A DNA stretch of 64,000 nt from Paragordius varius. Taxonomy: Eukaryota > Nematomorpha. The stretch lies in the NCBI GenBank assembly GCA_964247055.1, contig OZ176053.1, positions 1,922,001 to 1,986,000 of the forward strand. Direction: 5' to 3'. The notes under the pieces were generated by a model that saw nothing but the letters and a program-made list of their open reading frames with translations, searched no databases and was not told the DNA's origin. Below are positions 37,410 through 48,900 of the stretch, one piece after another (the stretch's first letter is position 1; the number at the start of each line of letters is the position of its first letter). The position numbers were made by a program, and so were the translations under genes.

Positions 37410-40400
37410 ATGCCTTCAGTAATATTTCTGCTAGAATATTGCAAATTTTTTCAGGACAATCCATTTTATTGGACTAATTCAATTATATCAATTATTGAAT
37501 ACACCAGAATTTTATATGATATATCGTTTGAACGAAATATCAAATGCTTATTATATTATAATGACAATGTAATTGAAATATTTGATTCTCCTCCGAAAAT
37601 GTCAACAATTCTTAAAGAGTTTGCCAAAATAAATTCGAAAATTATTGTGAACAGCAATATTAACAGTTGTAATTTTGATCTTAATGCTATTTTAAAACAT
37701 ATAAATTATGAGGTAAACATTTTTAATATTTTAGAGTGGAACTAAATTTATATTTATTACTCATAGACCAGATTTTATTAAAAATGATTTGAAAAACTTC
37801 CATACTTTTATAGAATTTAATAATATTGTCCTTAATGCGACTGGTCAAAGTTGTATGGACCATGAATTCATTGATAAAGCTACCTTTTATAATTATGTAA
37901 CAAATCTTACAGATCTACAATGCTTAATCCTTTACCTTATCCAAGTTGATTTTATTTTTAAATAAAATTTTAGCGACATTTTAAATTATGTTCAACAACA
38001 ATTAGCGGAATACCCATGAAAGAAGAACAAAATACATCTGGAACCTCAATTAATTACGATGTGGAAATCATACACAGCCAATATGCCTATCTATATTCCG
38101 ATGGAGTGATATACCGTGACAAAATAAAATTAATTGAAAATGGTGTTTTAGATTTTGAACCAGAATCCTTAAAAACGCGACAAGTATCCTCCAAATCTGT
38201 ATTGAGTGGAAATTTTGCAAGTTATAGAAGCGTACTTTTACAATGGTCAACATTCCCAAAAAATATGTTACAATCATTAGGTACATACAAACATAAAATG
38301 TTTATTCAATGCTGTTTTTGTAAAATCTAATATATTTTATATCGTTTGCTCGCACAATGGCATTATTCAATGTTCCGATAGCTGTTTCCAGATTTTCCAC
38401 ATAAAAATAATTAGCATTTGTATCACATACGACAAATTTGGCTTTGTGTTCAATATTTTCGACAAATTTAATATTCACATTAGAGTTTTTCATAAAATTT
38501 AGTGCATTTAAAAATTTTTCGCGTAATTTGAAGCATGCTTTTTGTTCAGCCGTATCATCTGAGTTTTCCATCAAAAGGTGAAACAGCAGGAATTAATTAT
38601 ATTTGTTAATATCAAGATAACTATAATATTAATTTATTATAAGAATTATAAAGAAATTGGCGAAATATATTATTTTTATATATTTTATGTACACATATTT
38701 TTAATTCACTGATTTTGTTAAATATATTTTTTCACTCCAATTAAAACACGAGTAAAATTAAATCATGAACATATAAAATAGAATATTTTAATGGGTAATT
38801 ATTATATCATTGAATTGTAAGCAATGTTTAATTTTTTAAATGTATACTTATATTATTTGTAGACTATTACCAGCAAAATTCTCAGGGTGCTTTTAAGGTG
38901 TCTCCGGTGGAACCACATTCCCGTCCCTCATCATGTTTAACCAATTTCGTTCTTTCAAACCGTATAGTTTTGCTTGAACAACAACAAAACTTCAAAAAGT
39001 TTTTTTCCGTTTATCCATACGAGGAGAACGGGAGTAAGGCAAAAACACCCTTGGAAAACAATATGAATGTTAATATATCGGTTCCTGATCCTAAAGTCAT
39101 GACCCATATGTTGTGTCATATTCAAGGGGCCATATATATCCTAAGTTTGATTCAACCCCATTCGCCTGGGACGCAATGGAAAAAGGCGCTGTTTGAAAAT
39201 GTTGCGGGGATAACTGAAGGCCCAGGTGGCAAAATTACTGATTATCGAATACCGGTAGAGTTGTTTTGCTATAGTTTTTTAAATTATGCTAAAACTCTTT
39301 ATCCAATTTTAATGAATTTTGAGATGTCAACTATTTAACCCACTGTTTCCAACTTTTTTACGCCCAAATTTGAATAAAAGTCTTTCAACATCCCCCCTCC
39401 TTCTTTTCCATAAAAAAAACAAAGATTAAAATGCAAAATTTTAAAAATCATAAACAGTGAGATCTTAGTATCTGCAATTTTTTTCCATATCGGGGACGAA
39501 TCTTGATAATTACCTGAAATCATGAATAACCTTAAATTAGTTCCTACTTTTTTCAAAATTATCCATATTTTTCTCCCCCCCCCAGATTTTACTACTCCTT
39601 TTGGAAACTACTGTTTTTACCAATAAAGTTAGTTATATATCAACATTCAAGGTATAACTTTTTTATATCATATCAAAAGACTTATTAAATACGAAAATAT
39701 TTAACATAACTTATGGTTAATGCCTTTTTACCCTTATAATCACGTGTAGGATTTCTGCAAACTTATCAAGCTTTGTACCCTAACACAAGCATGCCTACAA
39801 AATGGGGTAGAACAATCCATCCTAGGCTTGTCCCATATTAAACCGGAAAAGGTTGATGATAAATATGCCTCCAAACAAAACCGTTTTGCTCGACAACAAT
39901 TAAACCATCTAACCATGTATTGGCCAATAGTTTATAGTGATAGTTTGTTGTTTCATATACCCATGGTAATATAACTTTCTTTTGCTTTTTATACAATATA
40001 TTTTATCTTAACCTTTGTTTTTGTCTGCAAAATTTATTTTATGTTCAATTAAATTGTCGTGTGGTTTTATATCAGGGATGTCCAACCCACTTTTTTCGGT
40101 ACACAAATAATAAAATAATTAAATTTCAATCAAAATGTTTGCGATTATTTAGAAGATAAAGCATGCAAAATTGGGCTTAAAATAAAATAAATTTAAAAAT
40201 TATCAAAGCATCCGCGAAGATATTTGTGTTGGACACCCCTGCTCTATATTATGATTGGGACGGACTCGATCCTTAAATGGTCCCCTCATGTTTAATATAC
40301 GCGCCTATAAATTTATTTCTTATCTAAAAATTGCTCACGGAATTTATTCCTTAATATTTTATATTATTTTAATTTTAATCTTTTTCTCAAAAAGGGTCAT

Positions 40401-43400
40401 CTATCACCTTACCGAAAGCCATGTATTTATTTTTTCCCACTAATGTCACCTTGTGTCTGTAAAGACTTTTTTCTTCCAAAAATTTTAATTTTGACTTAAT
40501 AAACTTTTTTGTGTTATTAGATCAATCCCATATTCGATCTCATATCAACAGGTCTTCGATCAATCAATGAAGTAAGTATATATATATATATGAATAAACC
40601 ATTTTTCAACCAAGTTCCATTTGGATGAGAAATGCTGCGTTTGCTTGAAAAAATGTTGCGTTTAATTGATAAAGTGTTGCTTTTGACTAAAAAATGGTAT
40701 ACCCAATTTTTAATCTCTAAATGAAATATTGAAATTAATACTTGACTTATTTGATACTTGTTTAAATCTATCTAATATTTATTTAATATTTATTTTTTCA
40801 TCTTTAGATAAAAAGGTTTTCTATTTTCTAAATTTAGCACGATAGGGAAAAAGCGTTTGAAGATTGTTGTGAATTAATGGATAGCTTAAGGGAAGAGGAA
40901 TTACAAGGCCACTCTTTGCCCATACCACCTGCTTTAATTACCAAGGCATTAGGTACTTTTAACACTTGGATACAACACATTCATTTTAGTCCTTCGATTC
41001 AAATTGGGGTAGTTAGATAGCCCAGGCCTGTTTAAAATTAAATTCATTAAAAAATATGGAAGGAACCGAAACCATGGCAAAATTTTGCACTTATATAACA
41101 TAAATAAACCGAAATATATAAAAAAATTTATTCAAAAATGCTTATTACTTATTTTAAGCTAAAACCGAAAGGTAAATATTTAGTCAACGTGACATGTGTG
41201 CCGTGGTAATATTGAATAAAATACAAAATAAACAGCTTTTTCTATTTCTATCAATGTTAGATACAATTCAAAAAAAAATTAGCTTTAATTTTACCCTTAA
41301 AATTATATGAAGGCGATATTTTGCAAAAAATTTTTAAAATAAAAATGGCGCCGAAGTAGTTTGACATGGAACTTTTTTTTCAAAACAAAATTTTATTTAT
41401 ATATTTTGGCATATTTATATAATTTTTATTAGGATAGAAGCATAAATTTAAATTGGGACCGTTTCTTTCTGTAGTTTTTTTAAAAATCCTAACTCAAATT
41501 TAGTCTGGGGTATTTGAATACCCCAATTTGAATCGAAGTGTTAAAGACATTTCATTTAACCATTTTTACTTTATTGATAATATACCCAAACGGTGTACAA
41601 ATATACAAGGATTTTCGCGTTACAAAGTCTAAAACTTTTATTCTCTGGTTTTTTTAAATAAATTATCTTTTTATACTTGTAGTTGCATTCGAGAATTGTG
41701 GTAATGGTAATTCATTAGAAGAAAATACTACAGGGAAATCAAATTTGACTGTGGCCAACAAAAAACGCTTATATAAATGTGTTTGGCAAGAATTGTATAC
41801 TTTAATCATGGTTCATTATGAAAATTATAGCAGTAAGAGTAATTCCAATTCTACCAACAAGATCATTGCGGACCTTTTTGAAAAACTACGCAATCATTTG
41901 TTTGAATTGGTCGGCTCTACTGAAACGTTTGATTCGATTTGCGGCATTAAAAGTGTTTTTGATAACTCAAACACTGTAAATGCCACCAATGAGAAAAATG
42001 GGAAAAGAGCTGAAGATTTGAATAACAATGCAGATGGAAATAGGTTTTTAACATTTGTAGATTAATGTTTGCTATTTTTAACATTTGTAGTTTTTATTTA
42101 AGTTTTTAATTTTAAGTATACCAGGATGTTGAACTATGAAAACGTACATTAATCCGAAACATTAACTTTTATGCCACAAAATAAATTGTAGGCTATTTTC
42201 TTTATTCCAAATAAAATAAATTATTAATTATACATTGATTGTGTAAATTAATAATTTTTATACTTATAAACCGTGGTTTCGCTTGCATCACTGGTATGTA
42301 ATATTCTTTTTACAGGCGAATACTATGTGTGCAAATATTTTCTCGCCTTACTATATACCATTTACAATTCAAATTCACCCTTGAAGAATTCAAATTCATC
42401 CTTCAACAATTCAAATTCACCCTCGAACAATTCAAATTCACCCTAAAAATAAATTATGAAATTTCGGTCTAATATAACTCATCATAATAATTAAATATAT
42501 TTTTATGGCAAAGTTTATTTTGTCAGTATTATTTGATTAAATACAAACTTTCTTTTTTAAAAATATAAAAAAATATAGGTAATATTTAATTTAAAAATAC
42601 ACATAATTTATTTTAGGGTGATTTTGAATTGTTCGAAGGTGAATTTGAATTGTTCAAGGGTGAATTTGAATTGTTTAAGGGTGAACTTGAATTGTTTAGG
42701 GGCGAATTTGAAATGTAAATGGTATATTATATTCAATATTACATTTAAATATATATATTCATATTTTTAGCATTTCACCTTTGGCCACAATCATTATACC
42801 TCAATTTGGTAAATTTAATACTTTTTTACAAATTTTATATATATTTTTAATGAAAAAATCAAATTAAATTATTTATTAACCACTTCTTTTTTTTAAAGAT
42901 GAACCACCAATTAATCTGGGGGAATTAATGCAGCGAATAACTCAAAAAGAAGAAAGTGAAAAACGACACAGACCCTCTCTCGATTCGCTTATGGTGAACG
43001 CCATTGAAAATAAGGTGGAACTTTATCCACACATTAAGGACAAAACTAATCCTTTTAACAAGTTTGTGTTACTTTTTTTTATGAATTAATATTTTTTTGG
43101 CTTTACAAAATATTTTGATGTTTATTTATTCAATCTGGCTTTCTTTGTTGGGTTATAAATGTTTGGTTGAAATGTATTTTTTGATTTGGGGTTTATTTGT
43201 TTAATTTTTTAGTAGAATGTTTTATGATACAAACAACTGCGTTTTTAATAATAAATGTGAAACAGCAAAAGGTTATGACTTGTTCGATAGGTGGTTCTAT
43301 GAAATTTGAATCTTAAATTATTTGAAATAAGATTAAAATGGGAGGTTTTTTAATTTAATTACAATATTACAATTTTTGTGTATTTATACCTTAATAACAT

Positions 43401-43484
43401 AATACAAACCAGTTTAAAAATATTTATTTTCATTCTATTTTTTTTTAATTTAGGGACATGACCAAAGAAATACTCACAAATTAA
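37410..43484 (+). CDS. INTS13: Integrator complex subunit 13 (Asunder)
   Basis: Eleven exons: 37410-37712, 37735-37944, 37974-38280, 38863-39254, 39750-39965, 40521-40571, 40838-40952, 41683-42043, 42771-42808, 42899-43061 and 43454-43484. They give 728 codons plus stop, against 706 aa for human INTS13. Matches run the whole length: the N-terminal VWA-like part (SVIFLLEYC), STTISGIPMKEEQ, YDVEIIH, VSPVEPHSRPSSCLTNF, EGPGGKITDYRIP, LTMYWPIVYSD, and the C-terminal helices ending near NKVELYPHIKD. INTS13 is part of the nuclear Integrator module with INTS10 and INTS14, acting in snRNA 3' processing and transcription control. Introns 1 and 2 are 22 and 29 nt. Intron 3 holds GEMIN7 on the other strand; introns 5, 7 and 8 hold MITEs. 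AATAAA follows at 43548. Confidence 0.95.
37713..37973 (+). other. Two mini-introns (22 and 29 nt) in INTS13
   Basis: Introns 37713-37734 (GTAAAC...TTTTAG) and 37945-37973 (GTTGAT...TTTTAG). Both are phase 0. Both are required to join HINYE to SGTKFIFITH, and LILYLIQ to RHFKLCSTT. Confidence 0.9.
38301..38306 (-). terminator. Polyadenylation signal of GEMIN7 overlapping its stop codon
   Basis: On the minus strand AATAAA contains the GEMIN7 TAA stop. Cleavage the usual 10-30 nt downstream would fall at or inside INTS13 exon 3, giving a short antisense overlap. Confidence 0.6.
38302..38571 (-). CDS. GEMIN7: GEMIN7, SMN-complex Sm-like protein, nested in INTS13 intron 3
   Basis: A single exon of 89 codons from ATG. 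Residues about 9-85 align with the C-terminal Sm-like region of human GEMIN7: EQKACFKLREKFLNAL matches EQRARAALRERYLRSL, FYVENLETAIG matches FYVSQLQTPIG, and DIKYIRF matches DIISYTF. GEMIN7 binds GEMIN6 in the SMN complex that loads Sm proteins onto snRNAs. The human protein has about 40 more N-terminal residues outside this core. The gene lies wholly inside an INTS13 intron (38281-38862) in the opposite direction, and its stop is 21 nt from the INTS13 splice donor. Confidence 0.85.
   Translation of the reverse strand: MENSDDTAEQKACFKLREKFLNALNFMKNSNVNIKFVENIEHKAKFVVCDTNANYFYVENLETAIGTLNNAIVRANDIKYIRFYKNSIE
40073..40241. mobile_element. hAT-like MITE, in INTS13 intron 5
   Basis: Starts CAGGGATGTCCAACCC and ends, read inward, CAGGGGTGTCCAACAC. 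The flanks TTTTATAT and CTCTATAT match at 6 of 8 positions, fitting an aged 8-bp duplication. Confidence 0.75.
40963..41540. mobile_element. piggyBac-type MITE copy 1, in INTS13 intron 7
   Basis: The element runs from CACTTGGATACAACACA to TTTGAATCGAAGTG, with TTAA on both sides (40959-40962 and 41541-41544). TTAA duplication is the piggyBac signature. It begins 10 nt after the splice donor. Other copies are at 56246-56724, 56966-58056 and 57326-57894. Confidence 0.8.
42358..42722. mobile_element. MITE family A copy 7, in INTS13 intron 8
   Basis: Starts CCATTTACAATTCAAATTCA and ends TGTAAATGG with TA flanks. Four left units and five inverted right units make this the most expanded copy. It ends 48 nt before exon 9. 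Confidence 0.85.
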
Positions 43485-43624
43485 AGAACCCAAAATGTGT
43501 ACAATAGAACGTAGATTCTATTCTTATTTATATTACGTGTGATATAGAATAAATTAAATATTACGTGTTCTATAGAGCCTTAAATAAAACGAAATCTTTC
43601 AATTGTGTAAAATTTTCATTGCCT

Positions 43625-43906
43625 ATGAATATTTTATCTCTACACTCTCCGTTCGTTTTTAATGAACGTTCTAACCTTGTCCCAGAAACTTACATAATTA
43701 AAGTCCAGGGTCAAGAATTTATAATTCCTATAAATCCAATCACATATCCCTTGCTTGATGTTATTCGTTGTTTGGATAAACGTTGCCTTACCCCAACACA
43801 TTATGAGTTAGAGTTAGATGGATGGCTAAATATTAGCCTAGATTCATTTATTCCTGTTTATGATTATATGGAAATTGGTATTATTTTGAATTTAAAAGTT
43901 TTTTAA
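43625..43906 (+). CDS. Small protein, possibly ubiquitin-like
   Basis: A 93-codon single frame from ATG. The segment from about residue 20 alternates hydrophobic strands (YIIKVQGQEFIIPI), a helix-like stretch (LLDVIRCLDK) and further strands (YELELDGW and MEIGIILNLKVF), an order seen in beta-grasp ubiquitin-like folds. The end loosely resembles UBL5/Hub1 (W, then DYE--DGMNLEL), and the order also recalls the coilin N-terminus. Neither match is strong. It starts 140 nt after the INTS13 stop and 72 nt after the INTS13 AATAAA. No splice acceptor is needed. Real coding status is likely but the function is unknown. Confidence 0.35.
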   Translation: MNILSLHSPFVFNERSNLVPETYIIKVQGQEFIIPINPITYPLLDVIRCLDKRCLTPTHYELELDGWLNISLDSFIPVYDYMEIGIILNLKVF

Positions 43907-45386
43907 CCCATGGGTTAAATTAATTGATTGATTGATTGAATGTTCTGATAGTAGATCCGTTAAAATTAATCTTTTTGGTGCTAAAAACAATGTATACCAT
44001 CATTGTTGTTTTTATGATTGAGTATACTTTGGAATATTATATTTATATAAGTATTAGACATTAAAATGAAATTATCATAGTGAACTATTTAATAAATGTG
44101 GTAAATTAAAATAATTTATAAGTTTCATAGCTTGATTATAAAGGCGTTGAATAGATATAAATTTGGATCAATATTGTTATAATATAAACTGTTTCAAGAA
44201 ATTAAATCATATCAACACTGCATTTCTCTATATATTTGACGAATGCGATCATCTCAGTAAAACTAATGCTTGTTAAAAAAAACCACACCAAAAATAAAAA
44301 AAATAAGTTATTGATTTTTCCGAGTAATTATTTAAGTCACGGGTGCCGCATGGCCTTGATTCGAAGAGTTACGAAATAATTACAAATTTAATTTAAAATA
44401 TATGCTCTTATCATATCAGCAAAATATCATTTGAATCAGACAATTTTTTTGAAAAGATCTTTAAAAATGGCAGTGAACTAAATATTGGATTCCATTTTAA
44501 AAGGGCTAAAAAATTTGTTACTTTTGGAGCCCATCCAAATTTGTAAAAATATTGTTTTCCTTTATGTGTAGTTTATAATCTGTTTTAATGATATTTTTGG
44601 AATGAAGCATTTAGCTTTGAAGATTTAATATGATGTGCGGCGCCATTTTATGATATGGAACTAAAAGTCCTTTCTTAAATCACTCGTGAGGGTCAAACTC
44701 AAAAGCACTATAATCCTGATACTTATTCCTATCAGAATATAAATATTTTATCAGGAAATTTGTGTACACTGTGTAAGGGACAGTTATTTTTGATAAAATT
44801 TTATCAAATATTTTAAAATATGTCACAATTGTATCAAAAAAATTGATAGTTTCTTCATGAAAAAGTTTGTTTGAAATTGTGGCAAAGACATTTGCATCTA
44901 TTTATTTAGATATTAAGCAGACGCTGATGACTGATGGTTTAAACAAAATTGGGCATGTAGACGGCATATTGTTTTTTTCCCATAAAATATTCACAGGATG
45001 GTTTTGAACGTTAGAAGGAAAAATCGGTTTGGATATTGTATTTGTATCTAAGAAGTTTTCTCCTTTGATAGTATATAATTTCGGAGCGTTAAATATACCA
45101 TTATAACAAAGCAAAAACAAAATTATTGTTAGATTCCACAAGCTTTATTATCACACGTAATTTTTATAACAGGCTTTGGAAAAATGGTTTAGGCTCCAAC
45201 CCTATTCTGCCAATAAAAATTTGATTTTAGCACAATAGTATTATTTTAGGTCAATATATTCAAGATAATTAAATTATTTTTAATAAAGAAACTTATAAAA
45301 TAAGAGCGAAAAATGGCTAATCTGATGGCTTAAGAAAAAGAAATGAATTGCTTTATAAATTATCTTTTTTTCTTACGCATAAATAG
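43907..45386. other. Intergenic / unlocated 5' exons of Kelch-kinase gene
   Basis: The next gene enters at 45387 in the middle of a BTB domain, so its first exons should lie here or further upstream, but I could not find a convincing one. Part of 44450-44745 is family G repeat. A minus-strand hydrophobic frame at 44902-45141 lacks an ATG. Confidence 0.4.
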
Positions 45387-45861
45387 GTTATTTTTCTTGT
45401 TCAAGCGAAAAATTGTTTGACATCCTTAACATTGCTACCTTTCTACCACTCAATGAGCTCAAGCAAATGGTCATAAATCGAATTGCTAAAGGTATAATAT
45501 AATTGTTCTTTTATTTTATGAACCTAAATTCCAAAAAGCCCTCGTTTATTGTTGCACTTGTAAAATGGCATTCATTACTTTACAAATTTTAGACCTAATA
45601 AACAAATTTAAAAAATTATTTTTTTCATAGATTTTATATTTTTGACGGAAACACCCGAATTTTACCGGCTTTCACCCAATGCCCTGATAGATTTATTAGC
45701 TGCTGACTCGCTCGTGGTATTTTTTGAGCTTGATGTTTTTTCGGCTGCACTTCGATGGTCTCTAGTCAATTGTCAAAGTGCAACAACGTTTCCCGAAATC
45801 TTTGATGAAAGTTTATATATTTAATATCTTTATGGAGAAATTTGACATTGAATAAATAATC

Positions 45862-45913
<52 letters not shown>

Positions 45914-48900
45914 AGTGATACTCAAACACCGGCCCTAAAAGTCTTTTTATGGCCCTGAATTAATTATTTAATTTTTTGTATACTTATATTGACTATAAAT
46001 ATATCTGCAAATGTGTCAAACAGCTACGTAATTTTTATCGGTATTATATAGTCTACAACCCAGAGACAAGATAAATATTTTTTGCGGCCATTTAAAATGT
46101 TTTTGGTGAATAGCACTCCTTTAATTATATGTTCAAAAATTTAATTAATAAATTTGTGGATCAATCTTATAACAAATGCCTTATATATATATATATATAT
46201 ACCATTTATAGTTCAAATTTACCCTTGAACAATTCATATTCACCCTAAAAATAAATTATGTGTTTTCGAACTAATATAACTCATTATTAATGTGAAATAT
46301 ATCTTTATGGCATACTTTATTATTTTTTCAGTATTATTTTAATTTAAAACAAAATTTTATTTTTAAAAATATATGAAAATATTGGTAATTTTAATCTTAA
46401 AAAACAAATAATTTATTTGAGGATGACTTTTTGAATTGCTTAAGGGTGAATTTGAATTGTAAATGGTATATATATATATATATATATATATTTTACAATA
46501 GTCAGATGGTTACACATGCCATCCCAAATGTTACAACAATGTTATGATATAACAGATGAGGTTATGCACGATGCATCGTTTAAGGCGGATTTGTTGGAAA
46601 TTATTTGGTAATTAGAGAGACTTTATGCGAACAAAATTAAATATATATATATATATATATTATATAAAGTAGGCATACACAAATGGCTTCGCGGGTCGCA
46701 TATATAAAACTCGAACTTTCGAAAAATATATGGGCATTAATAATAATTTTATTAGATTTCAAACATAAAACTGTAAAAAATACGAACATAATATTACTAC
46801 TCTAATGTTTTCGCTAGCTTTTTGCCAAAATTTGGGAAGACATGGTCAGAAATTTAGTTTAAGATAAATCATAAAATTTTTATTCCATCATATTTTGCTA
46901 AATGATCAACTTTGTAAATAATTATCCAAAAATTTCGCGCAGGCTGCCCAAAATATTTTGCAGGCCGCATGTTGGACACTCTTCTGAGTAAATTATATTA
47001 CCCAATTTAAATGGATATATACACATTTATGTTAATTGTCTGCTTATGATCAACGCCTATTCCTAAGTAATCAGACCGGTATTTTTAACGGATGCAAAAA
47101 CAACCTAAGTAACTCTTTTTTAATTTTATATCTAACCAAAATAGGGTTAGACAACAATATGAACTAGGAGTATCTTGGGCAACTGGCAAAGATTTTGAAA
47201 CGCCACCGCGCTCCTATATCGGCATAGATTCATCACCTAATGTATTTTTACATTTCTTTCAATAAATATTATTATTCTTATTATCATTAAGGTATAAAAA
47301 TTAAAATAATATAAAATAAATGTATAATAAAATGTTTGATTTTCGCGTACTATATAATGCCTTTTTAACTCGATTACAAGCAAACAAAATGCATAAAGGA
47401 TTGACATTTTTATCTAATTTCCAATCTTTTTCTATTTATTTGGTTTTAGTTTAGTATTAATTATTTTATTAACAATAGGTGTTAATTTGAATACCTGGTG
47501 ATATATTAAAAATATTCTAATTTTAAATATATAATAAAAAATAATGAAAATTAGATATATGAAACTTTACGGCGAAAATTGGCAACGTTATTGTTGGATC
47601 GGGAAAATATAATATCATACGATAATAAACCTAATAACAAGTATTTCACTAAATTAATCAAATATTACTTGATGAAAATTCATAAAAAAGTTAACTAAAA
47701 ATTAATAATTAAAAAATGCTATGTGAAACCCTTAGTCAACAGAAAAGCCAAACTATTTTGCGCCTGTCGTCACTTATCAGTAAGACATAAATATTTGACT
47801 TGGGGTTTACTACCTAATTTATGTTGAATCCCACTTGCATTTTGGCAGATATCAGTCGAAATCAAATATAATATACAAATTTTATCTCGTCACTTTAGTT
47901 TTTAATTTAATTTTAGGTTCATTTTAATGAACTACATAAAATTTACCCAACTCATAGCGATATCATAAAATATTCTTAGATCGGATTATGCAATAATTGA
48001 TTCTACCCCGTCATCACCAAACGTTATATTTGACAAAGGCTCTAAAGCAATATTGGTAAATATTTTTCAAAAAATAAGTAAAAAATTGATTTTTTCAATA
48101 ATGCTCAAATAATGTAAATAGCCTCGAAAAATTCCTGCAAAACGTAATGCAATTACCAACAAGTTAGGGGAGAAAACATCCCCTAAACCCCCGAAAAAAT
48201 GTGAGGATTGCCGTAAAATACTTGAAAAGTGTGTATGCAAAAAGGAAGTTAAAGCCAAGTCCAAATCACCCGCGAAAGATGTGAAAACTAAAGTTAATAA
48301 TTCTTGGATTTGTTTAAATCATAAATTATTGTTTTATGTTTTTTTGAAAAATGGTAATTAAAATGGCATAATATAAATGTTTTTTTAAGAAAAAAGTTGA
48401 AGATAAACAGAAAGAAGTGGCCAAACCAGTAAAAGCTGAACCTAAGCCTACTCCCAAGAAAAAAATAGAAACTGCTAACAAAACAGCAAATAAAATGTAT
48501 ATCTTAGTTTAATTTAAATTTGGAAAGAATTGCGTTTTGAAATTATATAATCCAAAGTTTTTAGTTTTATAGTGACATTTGGAATATAAAATTTGTTTAT
48601 AAACTTAGACCTCCTAAAACAAATGAAAGGCCGATCACAGTCCAAGTGCCAGTTGTGCCAAAGTATTGAGATATATCTGCTTGTTTTTGGCTAAAATCAA
48701 TTTTTTATTTAACTAGCATTCTGCCCATAACCTCCTGAAATAACGTATTTTATTTGCATTTTCAGAATTGTAGAACCACCGAAAGTAACCAAAGAAACTG
48801 TGAAAATCGAAATCGAACCGGATCATCCAAAAGCCGAAGATCGAATGGTAGCAAGGCGTTTTTCAAGTATATTTACTGTTTATTATATGCATTCTTGACC

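Noticed and set aside
40953-41020. Extension of INTS13 exon 7 past 40952 (GTFNTWIQHIHFSPS)
   Set aside because: The same sequence occurs at 56260-56300 outside any gene; it is the end of a piggyBac-type MITE. The GT donor at 40953 restores the INTS13 frame.
42358-42722. CRISPR-like array of regularly repeated 21-bp units
   Set aside because: The units are inverted between the two arms, have no variable spacers and sit in a eukaryotic MITE with TA flanks.
44902-45141. Minus-strand frame beginning with a hydrophobic stretch like a signal peptide (LTIILFLLCYNGIF)
   Set aside because: It has no ATG: a TAA lies two codons upstream of the first Leu. No partner exon was found. It could be an internal exon, but the support is too weak.
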